DNA from: GCA-2862585 sp036340235 | Lineage (GTDB): Bacteria; Bacteroidota; Bacteroidia; Flavobacteriales; UBA7312 | Assembly: GCA_036340235.1 (NCBI GenBank) | Contig: JAYYZE010000006.1 | Coordinates: 1 to 60,086, forward strand | Reading direction: 5' to 3' | DNA: 60,086 bases | Shown: piece by piece, positions 17,468 through 26,183 of the stretch | Numbering within the stretch: position 1 is the first letter of the stretch | Layout: each line of letters begins with the position of its first letter | Made by a program: the position numbers and the translations under genes | Notes under the pieces: generated by a model | What the model saw: the letters and a program-made list of their open reading frames with translations, nothing else | The model's database searches: none | What the model was told of the DNA's origin: nothing

Positions 17468-18163
17468 ATGAGACACGGAAAAAAAATAAATTCATTAGGT
17501 CGAAAAGCGGCTCATAGGAAAGCCATGCTTTCCAATATGGCATGTTCTCTAATAGAACATAAACGAATTAAAACTACAGTTGCAAAAGCAAAGGCACTAA
17601 GAAAGTATTTAGAACCGCTTATCACAAAGTCCAAAAACGACACAACACACTCAAGAAGAATTGTGTTTAGTCATTTGCGTCAAAAGCAGATTATTACAGA
17701 GCTCTTTGGTGAGGTGGCCTCAAAGGTGGCCGACAGACAAGGGGGCTATACACGCATACTTAGATTAGGAAATCGATTAGGCGACAATGCTGAAATGTGT
17801 TTAATTGAGTTAGTAGATTACAATGAAATCTATACTAACGAAAAACCGAAGAAATCAAAGTCCACAAGACGATCTAGAGGAGGTTCTAAGAAAATAGCAC
17901 AGGCGGAAGTCGATACCGATTCTACTCAAAACGTGGCAACACCTTCAAGTGAAAGCGAACAGTCTGATAGTAACGATGATAACACCAAACCCGTCGAAGT
18001 TGTTTCTAAAGACAAAGTGGAAGAGAATCCTGTGAACGAAGATGTTACTGTTAGTATTCAAGAAGACCCCAACGATGAAAAAAATGAAGATCAGGAGATA
18101 GAAACTCCTAAAACTGAAGAAGTAAACGAAAGCACGGAAAAAAAAGAAGATAAGAGTGAGTAA
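17468..18163 (+). CDS. rplQ: 50S ribosomal protein L17 with long acidic tail
   Basis: Residues 1 to about 118 are the L17 core: MRHGKKINSLGRKAAHRKAM, then RKYLEPLITKSKND and GGYTRILRLGNRLGDNAEMC. After that come about 110 residues of low complexity, first basic (KKSKSTRRSRGGSKK) and then rich in Glu, Asp, Ser, Asn and Thr to the end. E. coli L17 stops near 127 aa. Bacteroidota L17 proteins are often longer, but the function of the tail is unknown and it should be disordered. It is the last gene of the ribosomal run. Confidence 0.95.
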   Translation: MRHGKKINSLGRKAAHRKAMLSNMACSLIEHKRIKTTVAKAKALRKYLEPLITKSKNDTTHSRRIVFSHLRQKQIITELFGEVASKVADRQGGYTRILRLGNRLGDNAEMCLIELVDYNEIYTNEKPKKSKSTRRSRGGSKKIAQAEVDTDSTQNVATPSSESEQSDSNDDNTKPVEVVSKDKVEENPVNEDVTVSIQEDPNDEKNEDQEIETPKTEEVNESTEKKEDKSE

Positions 18164-18190
18164 AGTAATTACCTTCTTTTAAATAACAAT

Positions 18191-18226
18191 AGGGGATATA
18201 CGTGCTACGTTATATCCCTTTTTTTT
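18191..18226 (+). terminator. Terminator at the end of the ribosomal operon
   Basis: An 8-bp stem GGGATATA (18193-18200) with TATATCCC (18211-18218) has a 10-nt loop and is followed by a run of T to 18226. carA begins 9 bp later, so carA needs either readthrough or a promoter that I could not recognise. Confidence 0.85.
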
Positions 18227-18234
18227 AAAAAAAG

Positions 18235-19344
18235 ATGAAGTATAAAAGTAAATCGGATGCCGTATTATTGTTGGAGGATGGAAGTGTGTTTTTCGGCAAG
18301 TCAGCTGGTATTAAAGGTACCGTAACTGGTGAAATATGTTTTAATACTGGAATGACTGGCTATCAGGAAATCTTTACCGACCCATCTTACTTTGGACAAA
18401 TAATGCTTACTACCAATGCTCATATTGGAAACTATGGTACACATGCTGAAGAAGTCGAGTCCGAAAAGATGAAGATTTCGGGCTTAGTATGTAAAAACTT
18501 TACAGATAATTATTCAAGACCTGACGCTAAAGAATCAATCCAAGATTATTTTGAATCAGAAAATATGGTGGCTATTTCTGATGTAGACACAAGAGCGCTT
18601 GTGCGCTATATTAGAGATAAGGGTGCTATGAATGGAATTATATCTTCAGATACTTCGGATATTTCTCGATTAAAACAACAATTGGATTTAGTCCCTTCAA
18701 TGAATGGTTTACAGTTGTGTGATCAAGTATCTACAAAGGAACCTTATTTTTTTGGTGATGAGATTGCAGATTTTAAAGTAGCCGTTTTAGACTTTGGTGT
18801 AAAAAAAACTATTTTAAAATGCCTAGCTCAAAGAGGTTGCTATATGAAAGTTTTTCCTTTTGATACTAGCTTTGAAGAATTACAAGTGTGGCAGCCAGAC
18901 GGCTATTTTTTGTCGAACGGTCCAGGCGATCCATCGGCTATGCCAAATGTTATCGAAACCGTAAAAAAAATTACTCAAACAATGTTTCCAGTATTTGGAA
19001 TTTGTTTGGGTCATCAAGCTCTAGCCATTTCAGAAGGGATAGGCACATATAAGATGCACAATGGCCATAGAGGAATAAATCATCCAGTGAAACATTTGAT
19101 GACTGGAAAGTGTGAAGTAACCTCACAAAATCATGGTTTTGGAATAAACTCTAAAGATGTTGAAGCTCAGAGTCAAGTAGAAGTAACACACTTAAATCTA
19201 AATGACGGTACAGTTGAGGGCATAAGAATAAAGGACAAGAATGCCTTTTCTGTACAATACCACCCTGAGTCATCGCCTGGACCTCACGATTCAAGATACT
19301 TGTTCGATCAATTCGTGAGTTTAATCAAAAAACACAAAAAATAA
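18235..19344 (+). CDS. carA: Carbamoyl-phosphate synthase small subunit
   Basis: CarA hydrolyses glutamine and channels ammonia to CarB for carbamoyl phosphate, feeding pyrimidine and arginine synthesis. The 369-aa protein has an N-terminal domain (EICFNTGMTGYQEIFTDPSY) and a class I glutamine amidotransferase domain: FLSNGPGDP, then the nucleophile Cys in FGICLGHQ, and the His/Glu pair in YHPESSPGPHDS. carB is not in the window. The stop overlaps the eno start by one base. Confidence 0.97.
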   Translation: MKYKSKSDAVLLLEDGSVFFGKSAGIKGTVTGEICFNTGMTGYQEIFTDPSYFGQIMLTTNAHIGNYGTHAEEVESEKMKISGLVCKNFTDNYSRPDAKESIQDYFESENMVAISDVDTRALVRYIRDKGAMNGIISSDTSDISRLKQQLDLVPSMNGLQLCDQVSTKEPYFFGDEIADFKVAVLDFGVKKTILKCLAQRGCYMKVFPFDTSFEELQVWQPDGYFLSNGPGDPSAMPNVIETVKKITQTMFPVFGICLGHQALAISEGIGTYKMHNGHRGINHPVKHLMTGKCEVTSQNHGFGINSKDVEAQSQVEVTHLNLNDGTVEGIRIKDKNAFSVQYHPESSPGPHDSRYLFDQFVSLIKKHKK

Positions 19345-20633
19345 TGACAAAAATTGCATCCATTCATGCGAGACAAATTCTAGATTCTAGAGGAAATCCA
19401 ACTGTTGAAGCCGATGTATATACAGAAAACGGCATTTTAGGAAGAGCCGCTGTGCCATCGGGAGCATCAACTGGTAAATATGAAGCCGTCGAACTTAGAG
19501 ATGGTGATTCGTCTGTTTATGTTGGCAAAGGTGTTTTGAATGCAGTCAAAAATGTAAATACCATCATTTTTGATAAGCTCAAAGGAATGTCTATCGAAGA
19601 TCAGCAAACTATTGATCATACAATGATAGATTTGGATGGAACTGATAATAAGTCAAACTTGGGCGCTAACGCCATGTTATCAGTGTCACTAGCAGTAGCC
19701 AAAGCCGCTGCTAATGAAAATAGTTTATTCTTGTTTGAACAGCTAGGTGGACAAAGCGCCAACCAATTACCCATCCCAATGATGAATATTTTGAATGGCG
19801 GATCACATGCTGATAATAGTATTGATTTTCAGGAGTTTATGATAATGCCTGTTGGTGCCAAGTCGTTTGGTCAAGCTTTGCAAATGGGGACGGAAGTTTT
19901 TCATCATCTAAAGTCTGTTTTGAAAAATAAAGGACTTTCTACAAATGTAGGAGATGAAGGTGGTTTTGCTCCGAATCTAGGATCTAATGTCGAAGCCATT
20001 GAAATAGTTCTTCAGTCTATTGAAAAAGCAGGTTATCGACCTGGTGAGGATATTTACATTGCTATGGATGCAGCCGCATCTGAGTTCTATAATGCTGATG
20101 AAAATGTATATCACTTTCATCAGTCAACAGGAGAGAAACTCAACCCCTCTGAAATGGTAAGCTTCTGGAAAGAGTGGGCTAACAAATACCCAATTTTATC
20201 TATTGAAGATGGATTAGATGAGGATGATTGGCAAGGATGGAAAGAGCTAACTAATGAAATAGGCCACAAGGTTCAGCTTGTTGGTGATGATTTATTTGTG
20301 ACCAATACCAATAGGCTTTCTAAAGGGATCACAAATGGAATTGCAAATTCCATATTAGTAAAGGTCAATCAAATTGGAACCCTAACAGAAACTATTCAAG
20401 CCGTAAGAATGGCTCATGAAAACAACTACACATCAGTAATGAGTCATCGTTCAGGTGAAACTGAAGATACTACTATCGCTGATTTATCTGTTGCGTTAGC
20501 CACTGGTCAAATTAAAACTGGCTCAGCTTCAAGATCTGACAGAATGGCTAAATACAATCAATTAATTCGAATCGAAGAAAGATTAGGCTCAAAAGCTAAT
20601 TATAACGGACAGTCACTAACGTTTTTAAAATAA
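19344..20633 (+). CDS. eno: Enolase
   Basis: Enolase interconverts 2-phosphoglycerate and phosphoenolpyruvate. The 429-aa sequence begins with the RQILDSRGNPTVEADV signature and has PSGASTGKYEAVELRDGD, GDEGGFAPNL, the metal-binding SIEDGLDEDDW and the C-terminal SHRSGETEDTTIADLSVA. Full length with all usual motifs. It is translationally linked to carA (TAATG) and followed 7 bp later by gltA. Confidence 0.98.
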   Translation: MTKIASIHARQILDSRGNPTVEADVYTENGILGRAAVPSGASTGKYEAVELRDGDSSVYVGKGVLNAVKNVNTIIFDKLKGMSIEDQQTIDHTMIDLDGTDNKSNLGANAMLSVSLAVAKAAANENSLFLFEQLGGQSANQLPIPMMNILNGGSHADNSIDFQEFMIMPVGAKSFGQALQMGTEVFHHLKSVLKNKGLSTNVGDEGGFAPNLGSNVEAIEIVLQSIEKAGYRPGEDIYIAMDAAASEFYNADENVYHFHQSTGEKLNPSEMVSFWKEWANKYPILSIEDGLDEDDWQGWKELTNEIGHKVQLVGDDLFVTNTNRLSKGITNGIANSILVKVNQIGTLTETIQAVRMAHENNYTSVMSHRSGETEDTTIADLSVALATGQIKTGSASRSDRMAKYNQLIRIEERLGSKANYNGQSLTFLK

Positions 20634-20640
20634 CAAAAAT

Positions 20641-21927
20641 ATGTCAGATAAAGCACAACTACATTACAATGGAAAAGTGTACGATATTCCAATCGTAGAA
20701 GGGAGTAAAAATGAAAAAGCACTGGATATCAGTCGATTAAGAGTTGATTCAGGACTAATAACTTTAGACAAAGGGTTTAAGAATACAGGATCAACTAAAA
20801 GTTCCATTACATTTTTGAACGGAGAAGAAGGCATATTAAGGTATAGAGGATTTTCTATTGAAGAACTGGCAGAAAAATCGTCATTTATTGAAGTATGTTA
20901 TCTATTGATTTATGGCGAATTACCAAGTCAATCTCAATTTGATGAATTTAAATCAGAAATTACAAGCCACACCCTTGTTCACGAAGATGTTAAGTCTATT
21001 CTAGACGGATTCCCCTCAATGTCACATCCAATGGGGGTACTTTCTTCATTAGTTTCTTCATTGACTGCTTTTTATCCTAAATCATTAGATCCTAACCGAT
21101 CTAGCGATAAAGTAAACGGGACGATTATTCGCTTACTTGCCAAATTGCCAACCTTAGCAGCCTGGAGTTATAAAAATAGAATGAGGCAACCAGTAATATA
21201 CCCCAGTAATCACCTCGATTACTGTTCAAACTTTCTTAAAATGATGTTTGCCTTACCTACTGAAGAATACAAAGTAAATCCTGTTGTTGCTAGCGCTTTA
21301 GATAAACTACTAATTCTACACGCTGATCATGAACAAAACTGTTCAACATCCACCGTTCGAATTGTTGGTTCTTCACACGCTAGCCTTTACACATCAGTAT
21401 CCTCTGGAATTGCTGCTTTATGGGGACCATTGCATGGTGGCGCTAATCAAGCTGTGATTGAAATGCTTGAAAGTATAAAAAATGATGGTGGAGATATCCA
21501 AAAATATATCCTTAAAGCAAAAGACAAATCCGATCCCTTTAGATTAATGGGATTTGGTCATAGAGTATATAAAAACTTTGATCCAAGAGCCACGATTATA
21601 AAGAAAGCGGCTGACGATGTTCTAAACGAACTGGGAGTTGAAGACCCTGTATTAGATATTGCCAAACAACTTGAAGAAATCGCCTTAAAAGACAGCTATT
21701 TTATAGAAAGAGGACTTTATCCAAATGTTGATTTTTATTCAGGAATTATCTATCGAGCTTTAGGAATTCCGACCGATATGTTTACTGTTATGTTTGCATT
21801 AGGACGTCTGCCAGGATGGATTGCTCAATGGAAAGAAATGCGTGAAAATAATGAGCCAATTGGTCGTCCAAGGCAAGTATATACGGGAAGTTCTGATCGA
21901 AATTACATCCCAATCAATAAACGATAA
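20641..21927 (+). CDS. gltA: Citrate synthase
   Basis: Citrate synthase condenses acetyl-CoA and oxaloacetate at the entry to the TCA cycle. The 428-aa protein is of the long bacterial type. It contains HADHEQNCSTSTVR with a catalytic His, GPLHGGANQAV with a second His, and GFGHRVYKNFDPRA. The N-terminal beta domain (KVYDIPIVEGS) is present. A perfect-stem terminator follows 16 bp after the stop. Confidence 0.97.
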   Translation: MSDKAQLHYNGKVYDIPIVEGSKNEKALDISRLRVDSGLITLDKGFKNTGSTKSSITFLNGEEGILRYRGFSIEELAEKSSFIEVCYLLIYGELPSQSQFDEFKSEITSHTLVHEDVKSILDGFPSMSHPMGVLSSLVSSLTAFYPKSLDPNRSSDKVNGTIIRLLAKLPTLAAWSYKNRMRQPVIYPSNHLDYCSNFLKMMFALPTEEYKVNPVVASALDKLLILHADHEQNCSTSTVRIVGSSHASLYTSVSSGIAALWGPLHGGANQAVIEMLESIKNDGGDIQKYILKAKDKSDPFRLMGFGHRVYKNFDPRATIIKKAADDVLNELGVEDPVLDIAKQLEEIALKDSYFIERGLYPNVDFYSGIIYRALGIPTDMFTVMFALGRLPGWIAQWKEMRENNEPIGRPRQVYTGSSDRNYIPINKR

Positions 21928-21943
21928 CGCTCAAATTTTTGTT

Positions 21944-21977
21944 AAAAAAAGGGAGTCTGACAGACTCCCTTTTTTTA
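21944..21977 (+). terminator. Terminator after gltA
   Basis: A nearly perfect hairpin: GGGAGTCTG (21951-21959) and CAGACTCCC (21961-21969), flanked by an A run on the left and a T run on the right, so it could work on both strands. The T run merges into a TAnnTTTG-like box used by the next gene. Confidence 0.9.
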
Positions 21978-21983
21978 TTTTTG
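21976..21983 (+). promoter_or_regulatory. Candidate -7 box of the UbiD-family gene
   Basis: TATTTTTG at 21976-21983 fits TAnnTTTG and is followed by 4 nt (TACC) and the ATG at 21988. Transcription would start at or beside the ATG. No matching -33 TTTG lies at the expected distance because the gltA terminator occupies that place, so the call is tentative. Confidence 0.4.
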
Positions 21984-21987
21984 TACC

Positions 21988-23772
21988 ATGGCTTATAAAA
22001 CTCTAACAGACTGTGTCAATGACTTGGAAAATAATGGCATGCTTATTCGAATTAAGCAAGAAGTCGATCCATATTTGGAAATGTCTGCCATTCATCAATT
22101 GGCATTTAAACACCATAAAAAAGCCATTTTATTCGAAAAGGTAAAAGGAAGCAAGTACCAAGCAGTCTCCAACTTATTTGCCACTTTGGAGCAAAGTAAA
22201 TTTATTTTTCGTCGTAATCTAAAAGAAGTCAAAGACTTGGTAGCTCTAAAAGCCGATCCTATGGCTGGTTTTAAAGATCCATTAAAATACCTATCCTCAA
22301 TATTAACTGCACCTTACAGTTTACCACTAAAAAAATGGAGTAGTCACAACTTTGATGAAATATCCATTGAAGATATTCCGCAAATACAATGCTGGCCAAA
22401 TGATGGAGGACCATTTGTTACATTACCACAAGTATATTCTGAAGATATAGATAAGCCAGGAGTGATGAATTCTAATTTGGGGATGTATCGTGTGCAAATG
22501 GGTGGTAATGATTACTTAAAAAATAAAGAAATTGGACTTCATTATCAGATTCACAGGGGCATCGGTGTTCATCAAACCAAATCTAACAAGCATGGACACC
22601 CTTTAAAGGTAAGTATATTTGTTGGTGGCCCTCCATCTCATACGCTAGCCGCTGTGATGCCACTACCCGAAGGCATGAGTGAATTGACCTTTGCTGGCAT
22701 TATGGGAGGAAGAAATTTTAGGTACTGCGTTTCCGACGGCTACGTTCTTTCTACCGATGCCGATTTTGTCATATGTGGTGAAATAAATGCCGATAAAGTT
22801 AAGCCGGAAGGTCCCTTTGGTGACCATTTGGGGTATTACAGTCTAACACATGACTTTCCACTCATGAAGGTTCACAAAGTATATGCTCGAAAAGGTGCCA
22901 TTTGGCCATTTACAATTGTGGGGCGTCCACCCCAAGAAGACAGTCAATTTGGGGCTTTGATACACGATATCACTGACGGCATTATGTCAACAGAGATTCC
23001 AGGCCTAAAAGCCGTCAATGCTGTTGACGAGGCTGGTGTACATCCTCTTTTGCTAGCCATTGGTAGTGAACGATACACTCCTTTTCAAAAGATAAAACAG
23101 CCGCAAGAACTGTTAACTATTGCTAATCATATTTTGGGTAAAGGACAATTGAGTTTAGCCAAGTATTTATTTATTGTCGCACAAGAAGACAACCCCAACT
23201 TAGATGTTCAAAATGAATATGAATTTTTCCAACATTTCTTTTCTAGAGTGAACTGGTCTAGAGATGTCCATTTTCAAACAAAAACTACTATGGATACTTT
23301 GGACTATAGCAGTACAGGTGATATAAACGAAGGGTCAAAGGTAGTAATGGCCGCTGTTGGTGATCACAAACGAGAGTTAATGAGAGATATTACTAAATTC
23401 AAGTTTCCTAAATCTGTACGCAACGCATATTTGGGCATACCCGGTGTCTTAATTATAGAAGGGGATGATGTAACTGTAATGATTTCTGAGTTAGAGAAAA
23501 TGCCATTAGAGGGTGTCGCACTCATTACCTTAGTAGATGATGCCGAATTTGTTGCCCAAGATATCTCCAATTGGTTGTGGATCACGTTTACGCGTTCCAA
23601 TCCCGCTGAGGATATTTTTGGCTTAAATGAAAAAATTGAGCAAAAGCACTGGTCTTGCGACATCCCAATTATAGATGCTCGTGTAAAACCCCACCATGCT
23701 CCCCAACTAGAAATGCCTGACGAGGTTGTTAGAGAGGCCCAAGAAATTCTGTCAAAAGCGATAAAAAAATAG
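21988..23772 (+). CDS. UbiD-family decarboxylase, probably for menaquinone synthesis
   Basis: The 594-aa protein belongs to the UbiD family of prenylated-FMN-dependent aromatic decarboxylases. The family motif EGPFGDHLGYYS (Glu near residue 274) and upstream GEINADKVK are present, with the N-terminal LENNGMLIRIKQEVDPYLEM. Bacteroidota use menaquinone, and proteins of about 600 aa in this family are often annotated as menaquinone biosynthesis decarboxylase; that role is inference. No men or mqn genes are nearby. The TAG stop lies inside the stem of the following hairpin. The start ATG is 4 nt after a -7-like box. Confidence 0.85.
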   Translation: MAYKTLTDCVNDLENNGMLIRIKQEVDPYLEMSAIHQLAFKHHKKAILFEKVKGSKYQAVSNLFATLEQSKFIFRRNLKEVKDLVALKADPMAGFKDPLKYLSSILTAPYSLPLKKWSSHNFDEISIEDIPQIQCWPNDGGPFVTLPQVYSEDIDKPGVMNSNLGMYRVQMGGNDYLKNKEIGLHYQIHRGIGVHQTKSNKHGHPLKVSIFVGGPPSHTLAAVMPLPEGMSELTFAGIMGGRNFRYCVSDGYVLSTDADFVICGEINADKVKPEGPFGDHLGYYSLTHDFPLMKVHKVYARKGAIWPFTIVGRPPQEDSQFGALIHDITDGIMSTEIPGLKAVNAVDEAGVHPLLLAIGSERYTPFQKIKQPQELLTIANHILGKGQLSLAKYLFIVAQEDNPNLDVQNEYEFFQHFFSRVNWSRDVHFQTKTTMDTLDYSSTGDINEGSKVVMAAVGDHKRELMRDITKFKFPKSVRNAYLGIPGVLIIEGDDVTVMISELEKMPLEGVALITLVDDAEFVAQDISNWLWITFTRSNPAEDIFGLNEKIEQKHWSCDIPIIDARVKPHHAPQLEMPDEVVREAQEILSKAIKK

Positions 23773-23800
23773 GATTACTCATAATTGGGCAATCCTATTT
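23762..23800 (-). terminator. Hairpin terminator between convergent genes
   Basis: A perfect 10-bp stem, AAATAGGATT (23768-23777) with AATCCTATTT (23791-23800). Read on the minus strand it is followed by a T-rich run (23769 down to 23763), making it a good terminator for the minus-strand membrane protein. On the plus strand only three T follow. The stop codon of the UbiD-family gene is part of the stem. Confidence 0.75.
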
Positions 23801-23806
23801 GATTCA

Positions 23807-24193
23807 TTAACTAGACTTTCCTATCGTTAGTCCTGCCACACCACCCATCACGGCTGCTGAAATAGTAGCTGCAAATACGTCAGTAATAAAATGCTCAATA
23901 TCAAGAGTTTTTGACGAGAACATATAAAAATTCATACTCACACTATACAGAAAACCCAATACTAGTCCGGTCAATGCGCCTGTTCCGAAGGTGCTAATTG
24001 TAGCCCATCGTGTGTAAACAAGTGAAAAAATGGACACATAAAATAAGCCACCCAAAAAGATAAAGACTAATGAAGTTTGGCATTGTTCATAGGGTAAATA
24101 CAAATCGGGAAATAAAATTCCGTAAAATAGCCATCCAAGAAGAAAATAGGTAATTGTTCCTGTTAGTGCGGAAAGTAAAAATGATTTGTTCAT
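23807..24193 (-). CDS. Small four-span membrane protein, unknown function
   Basis: The 128-aa product is not assigned to a characterised function. It has about four hydrophobic spans: near residues 6-26 (LLSALTGTITYFLLGWLFYG), 42-60, 68-88 and 105-124, the last rich in Ala and Gly (AATISAAVMGGVAGLTIG). There is no signal for enzymatic activity. It stands alone between convergent ubiD-like and the helicase gene, 35 bp downstream of the helicase stop, and may be co-transcribed from upstream or have its own promoter. Short multi-span proteins of this kind are common in Flavobacteriia. Confidence 0.75.
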   Translation of the reverse strand: MNKSFLLSALTGTITYFLLGWLFYGILFPDLYLPYEQCQTSLVFIFLGGLFYVSIFSLVYTRWATISTFGTGALTGLVLGFLYSVSMNFYMFSSKTLDIEHFITDVFAATISAAVMGGVAGLTIGKSS

Positions 24194-24228
24194 AATTTTA
24201 AGTTTTGGTTATGATTTAAATATACAAA

Positions 24229-25443
24229 TTATTTCTTTTGCCATCTTTTTTTGCTTTTGTGACGTTTGAATCGGCCTTGTTTTTTGATTTTTTTGAATTG
24301 GTACTTTGGTGCCGAATCGAAATGCGGTGGCAGGGGTGTTTTTGGTAAGGTTTTTTCTATTAGATCTTCAATCTGTTTGAATTTTCGACATTGATCGGCA
24401 TTTATATAAGTAATGGCTTCTCCTTTTCGGTCGGCTCTGGCTGTTCGACCTATTCTATGTACGTAGTCCTCTGCATCGTTAGGTACTTCAAAGTTTATGA
24501 CTAACTCTATCCCTTTGATATCAATACCTCTTGAAAGAATATCGGTAGCTACTAATATTTTTATTTTTTTATTTTTGAAATCTAAAAGGGCTTTTTCTCT
24601 TTGTTCTTGTTCCAAGTCTGAATGAATGTCTTTGGCGGGTAGGCCTGTTTTGTTAAGACTGCGTGTTAGCTCTTTTACGCTTTTTTTGGTAGAACAAAAG
24701 ATGAGCACATGCTCCAAGGTTTTCTGTTTGAGTATTTCTTTGGTAAGTTCAATTTTCTGATAATCATGAACCATGTAGGCCTTTTGTGTGATGCCCTCGG
24801 CGGGTTTAGAAATATTTAGACTTATACTTTCAGGTGTTACTAAAATCTCATGAGCTAGCTTTCTAATTTTGGGTGGCATTGTAGCCGAAAACATTAAATT
24901 TTGACGTTGTTTGGGTAATTTTTTTTCGATACTCATGATGTCGTCATAAAATCCCATATCTAGCATTCTATCCGCTTCGTCTAATATGAAATGTTTAACA
25001 CCTGAAGCATCAAAATAATTAAACTTCATGTGAGCCAATAGTCTTCCTGGAGTACAGACTATAATGTCCGAACCATTTTTAATGGCTTTTTTTTGAGCAT
25101 CGAAATCAGAGCCGGTGCCACCTCCGTAGACAGCAAAGGATGAAGCGTTAGTAAAATAGCTAAACCCTTCGATTTGCCGATCGATTTGTAGTGCTAACTC
25201 GCGGGTTGGCGTGATGATAATGGTATTTATTTTTTTGGATTGGTTGCCATACAACTTATGTAATATTGGAAGGACAAAGGCAGCTGTTTTGCCAGTGCCT
25301 GTTTGGGCACAAGCAATCATATCTTTGTTATTTAATATGAGTGGGATGGCTTGCTGCTGAATAGGCGTGGGCGTTTTGAAGCCCATCATTTCCAATCCTT
25401 CATTTAGCTGTTCTATGAAATTAAAGTCTTTAAATGTTGTCAT
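24229..25443 (-). CDS. DEAD-box ATP-dependent RNA helicase, RhlE-like
   Basis: The 404-aa helicase has all core motifs: the Q motif (GFKTPTPIQQQAIP), Walker A (AQTGTGKTAAF), PTRELALQ, the DEAD box (ILDEADRMLDMGF), SAT, and the second RecA domain with ATDILSRGIDIKG and HRIGRTAR. The C-terminus is basic (KKQGRFKRHKSKKRWQKK), probably RNA-binding. Likely roles are ribosome assembly or RNA turnover, as for RhlE. Its start overlaps the rlmB stop by 4 bp, so it ends the ung operon. Confidence 0.93.
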   Translation of the reverse strand: MTTFKDFNFIEQLNEGLEMMGFKTPTPIQQQAIPLILNNKDMIACAQTGTGKTAAFVLPILHKLYGNQSKKINTIIITPTRELALQIDRQIEGFSYFTNASSFAVYGGGTGSDFDAQKKAIKNGSDIIVCTPGRLLAHMKFNYFDASGVKHFILDEADRMLDMGFYDDIMSIEKKLPKQRQNLMFSATMPPKIRKLAHEILVTPESISLNISKPAEGITQKAYMVHDYQKIELTKEILKQKTLEHVLIFCSTKKSVKELTRSLNKTGLPAKDIHSDLEQEQREKALLDFKNKKIKILVATDILSRGIDIKGIELVINFEVPNDAEDYVHRIGRTARADRKGEAITYINADQCRKFKQIEDLIEKTLPKTPLPPHFDSAPKYQFKKIKKQGRFKRHKSKKRWQKK

Positions 25444-26183
25444 TTTCGTTGTCTAATGGCTTCGTACAGAATGACTCCTGCCGAGACGGAAACATTCAAT
25501 GATTCTATGCTGCCAACTAAAGGTATTTTAGTTTTAAAATCACATAATTTTAGGTACTCTTCGGAAATGCCATCCTTTTCAGATCCCATAATAATAGCCG
25601 TTGGTAATTGGTAGTCTACCTCATATATGAGTTGATTTGTTTTTTCAGTACAACCCACAATTTGAAGCCCACTTTGCTTTAAAAAATCGATGGTGGCTTT
25701 CAAGTTAAACTCTCGACATATTGGCAAACTGGCTAAAGCTCCTGCCGATGTTTTCATAGCATCTCCATTGATGGCGGCACTGCCTTTCTCAGGAACTATA
25801 ATGGCGTGGACACCTGCGCATTCGGCTGTTCTGACGATGGCGCCAAAATTACGGACATCGGTTATTCTGTCGAGTACCAAAATCAAGGGAGTTCTGCCAT
25901 CTTCAAAAAGTTGAGGGATGATATTGGCTGTTTTGTGAAAGATGATTGGGGATATAAATGCAAACACCCCCTGGTGATTTTTGCGGGTCAGTCGGTTGAG
26001 TTTTTCTACAGGAACATGCTTGTATTTCACGCGGTGCAATCTCACCAAATCCCACAATTCAGAAAAGGTATCACCTTTTAATCCTTTTTGAATAAATAAT
26101 GTGTCAATTTCTTTTCCCGAGTGTATGGCCTCTATGATGGGTCGAATACCAAAAATGCCATTATCGTACTTAGTTATCTTCAT
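25440..26183 (-). CDS. rlmB: TrmH/SpoU-family 23S rRNA 2'-O-methyltransferase, RlmB type
   Basis: This 247-aa protein has an N-terminal substrate-binding domain (GIRPIIEAIHSGKEIDTLFI) and a C-terminal SPOUT knot with the three family motifs: LDRITDVRNFGAIVRTAECAG, IMGSEKDGIS and IPLVGSIESLNVSVSAGV. It probably methylates G2251-equivalent of 23S rRNA, but other TrmH-family targets cannot be excluded. It overlaps rmuC by 14 bp and the helicase by 4 bp. Confidence 0.9.
   Translation of the reverse strand: MKITKYDNGIFGIRPIIEAIHSGKEIDTLFIQKGLKGDTFSELWDLVRLHRVKYKHVPVEKLNRLTRKNHQGVFAFISPIIFHKTANIIPQLFEDGRTPLILVLDRITDVRNFGAIVRTAECAGVHAIIVPEKGSAAINGDAMKTSAGALASLPICREFNLKATIDFLKQSGLQIVGCTEKTNQLIYEVDYQLPTAIIMGSEKDGISEEYLKLCDFKTKIPLVGSIESLNVSVSAGVILYEAIRQRK

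Noticed and set aside
21821..22006. Plus-strand frame spanning the gltA end and terminator
   Set aside because: It crosses the terminator hairpin and overlaps gltA and the UbiD-family start in another frame.
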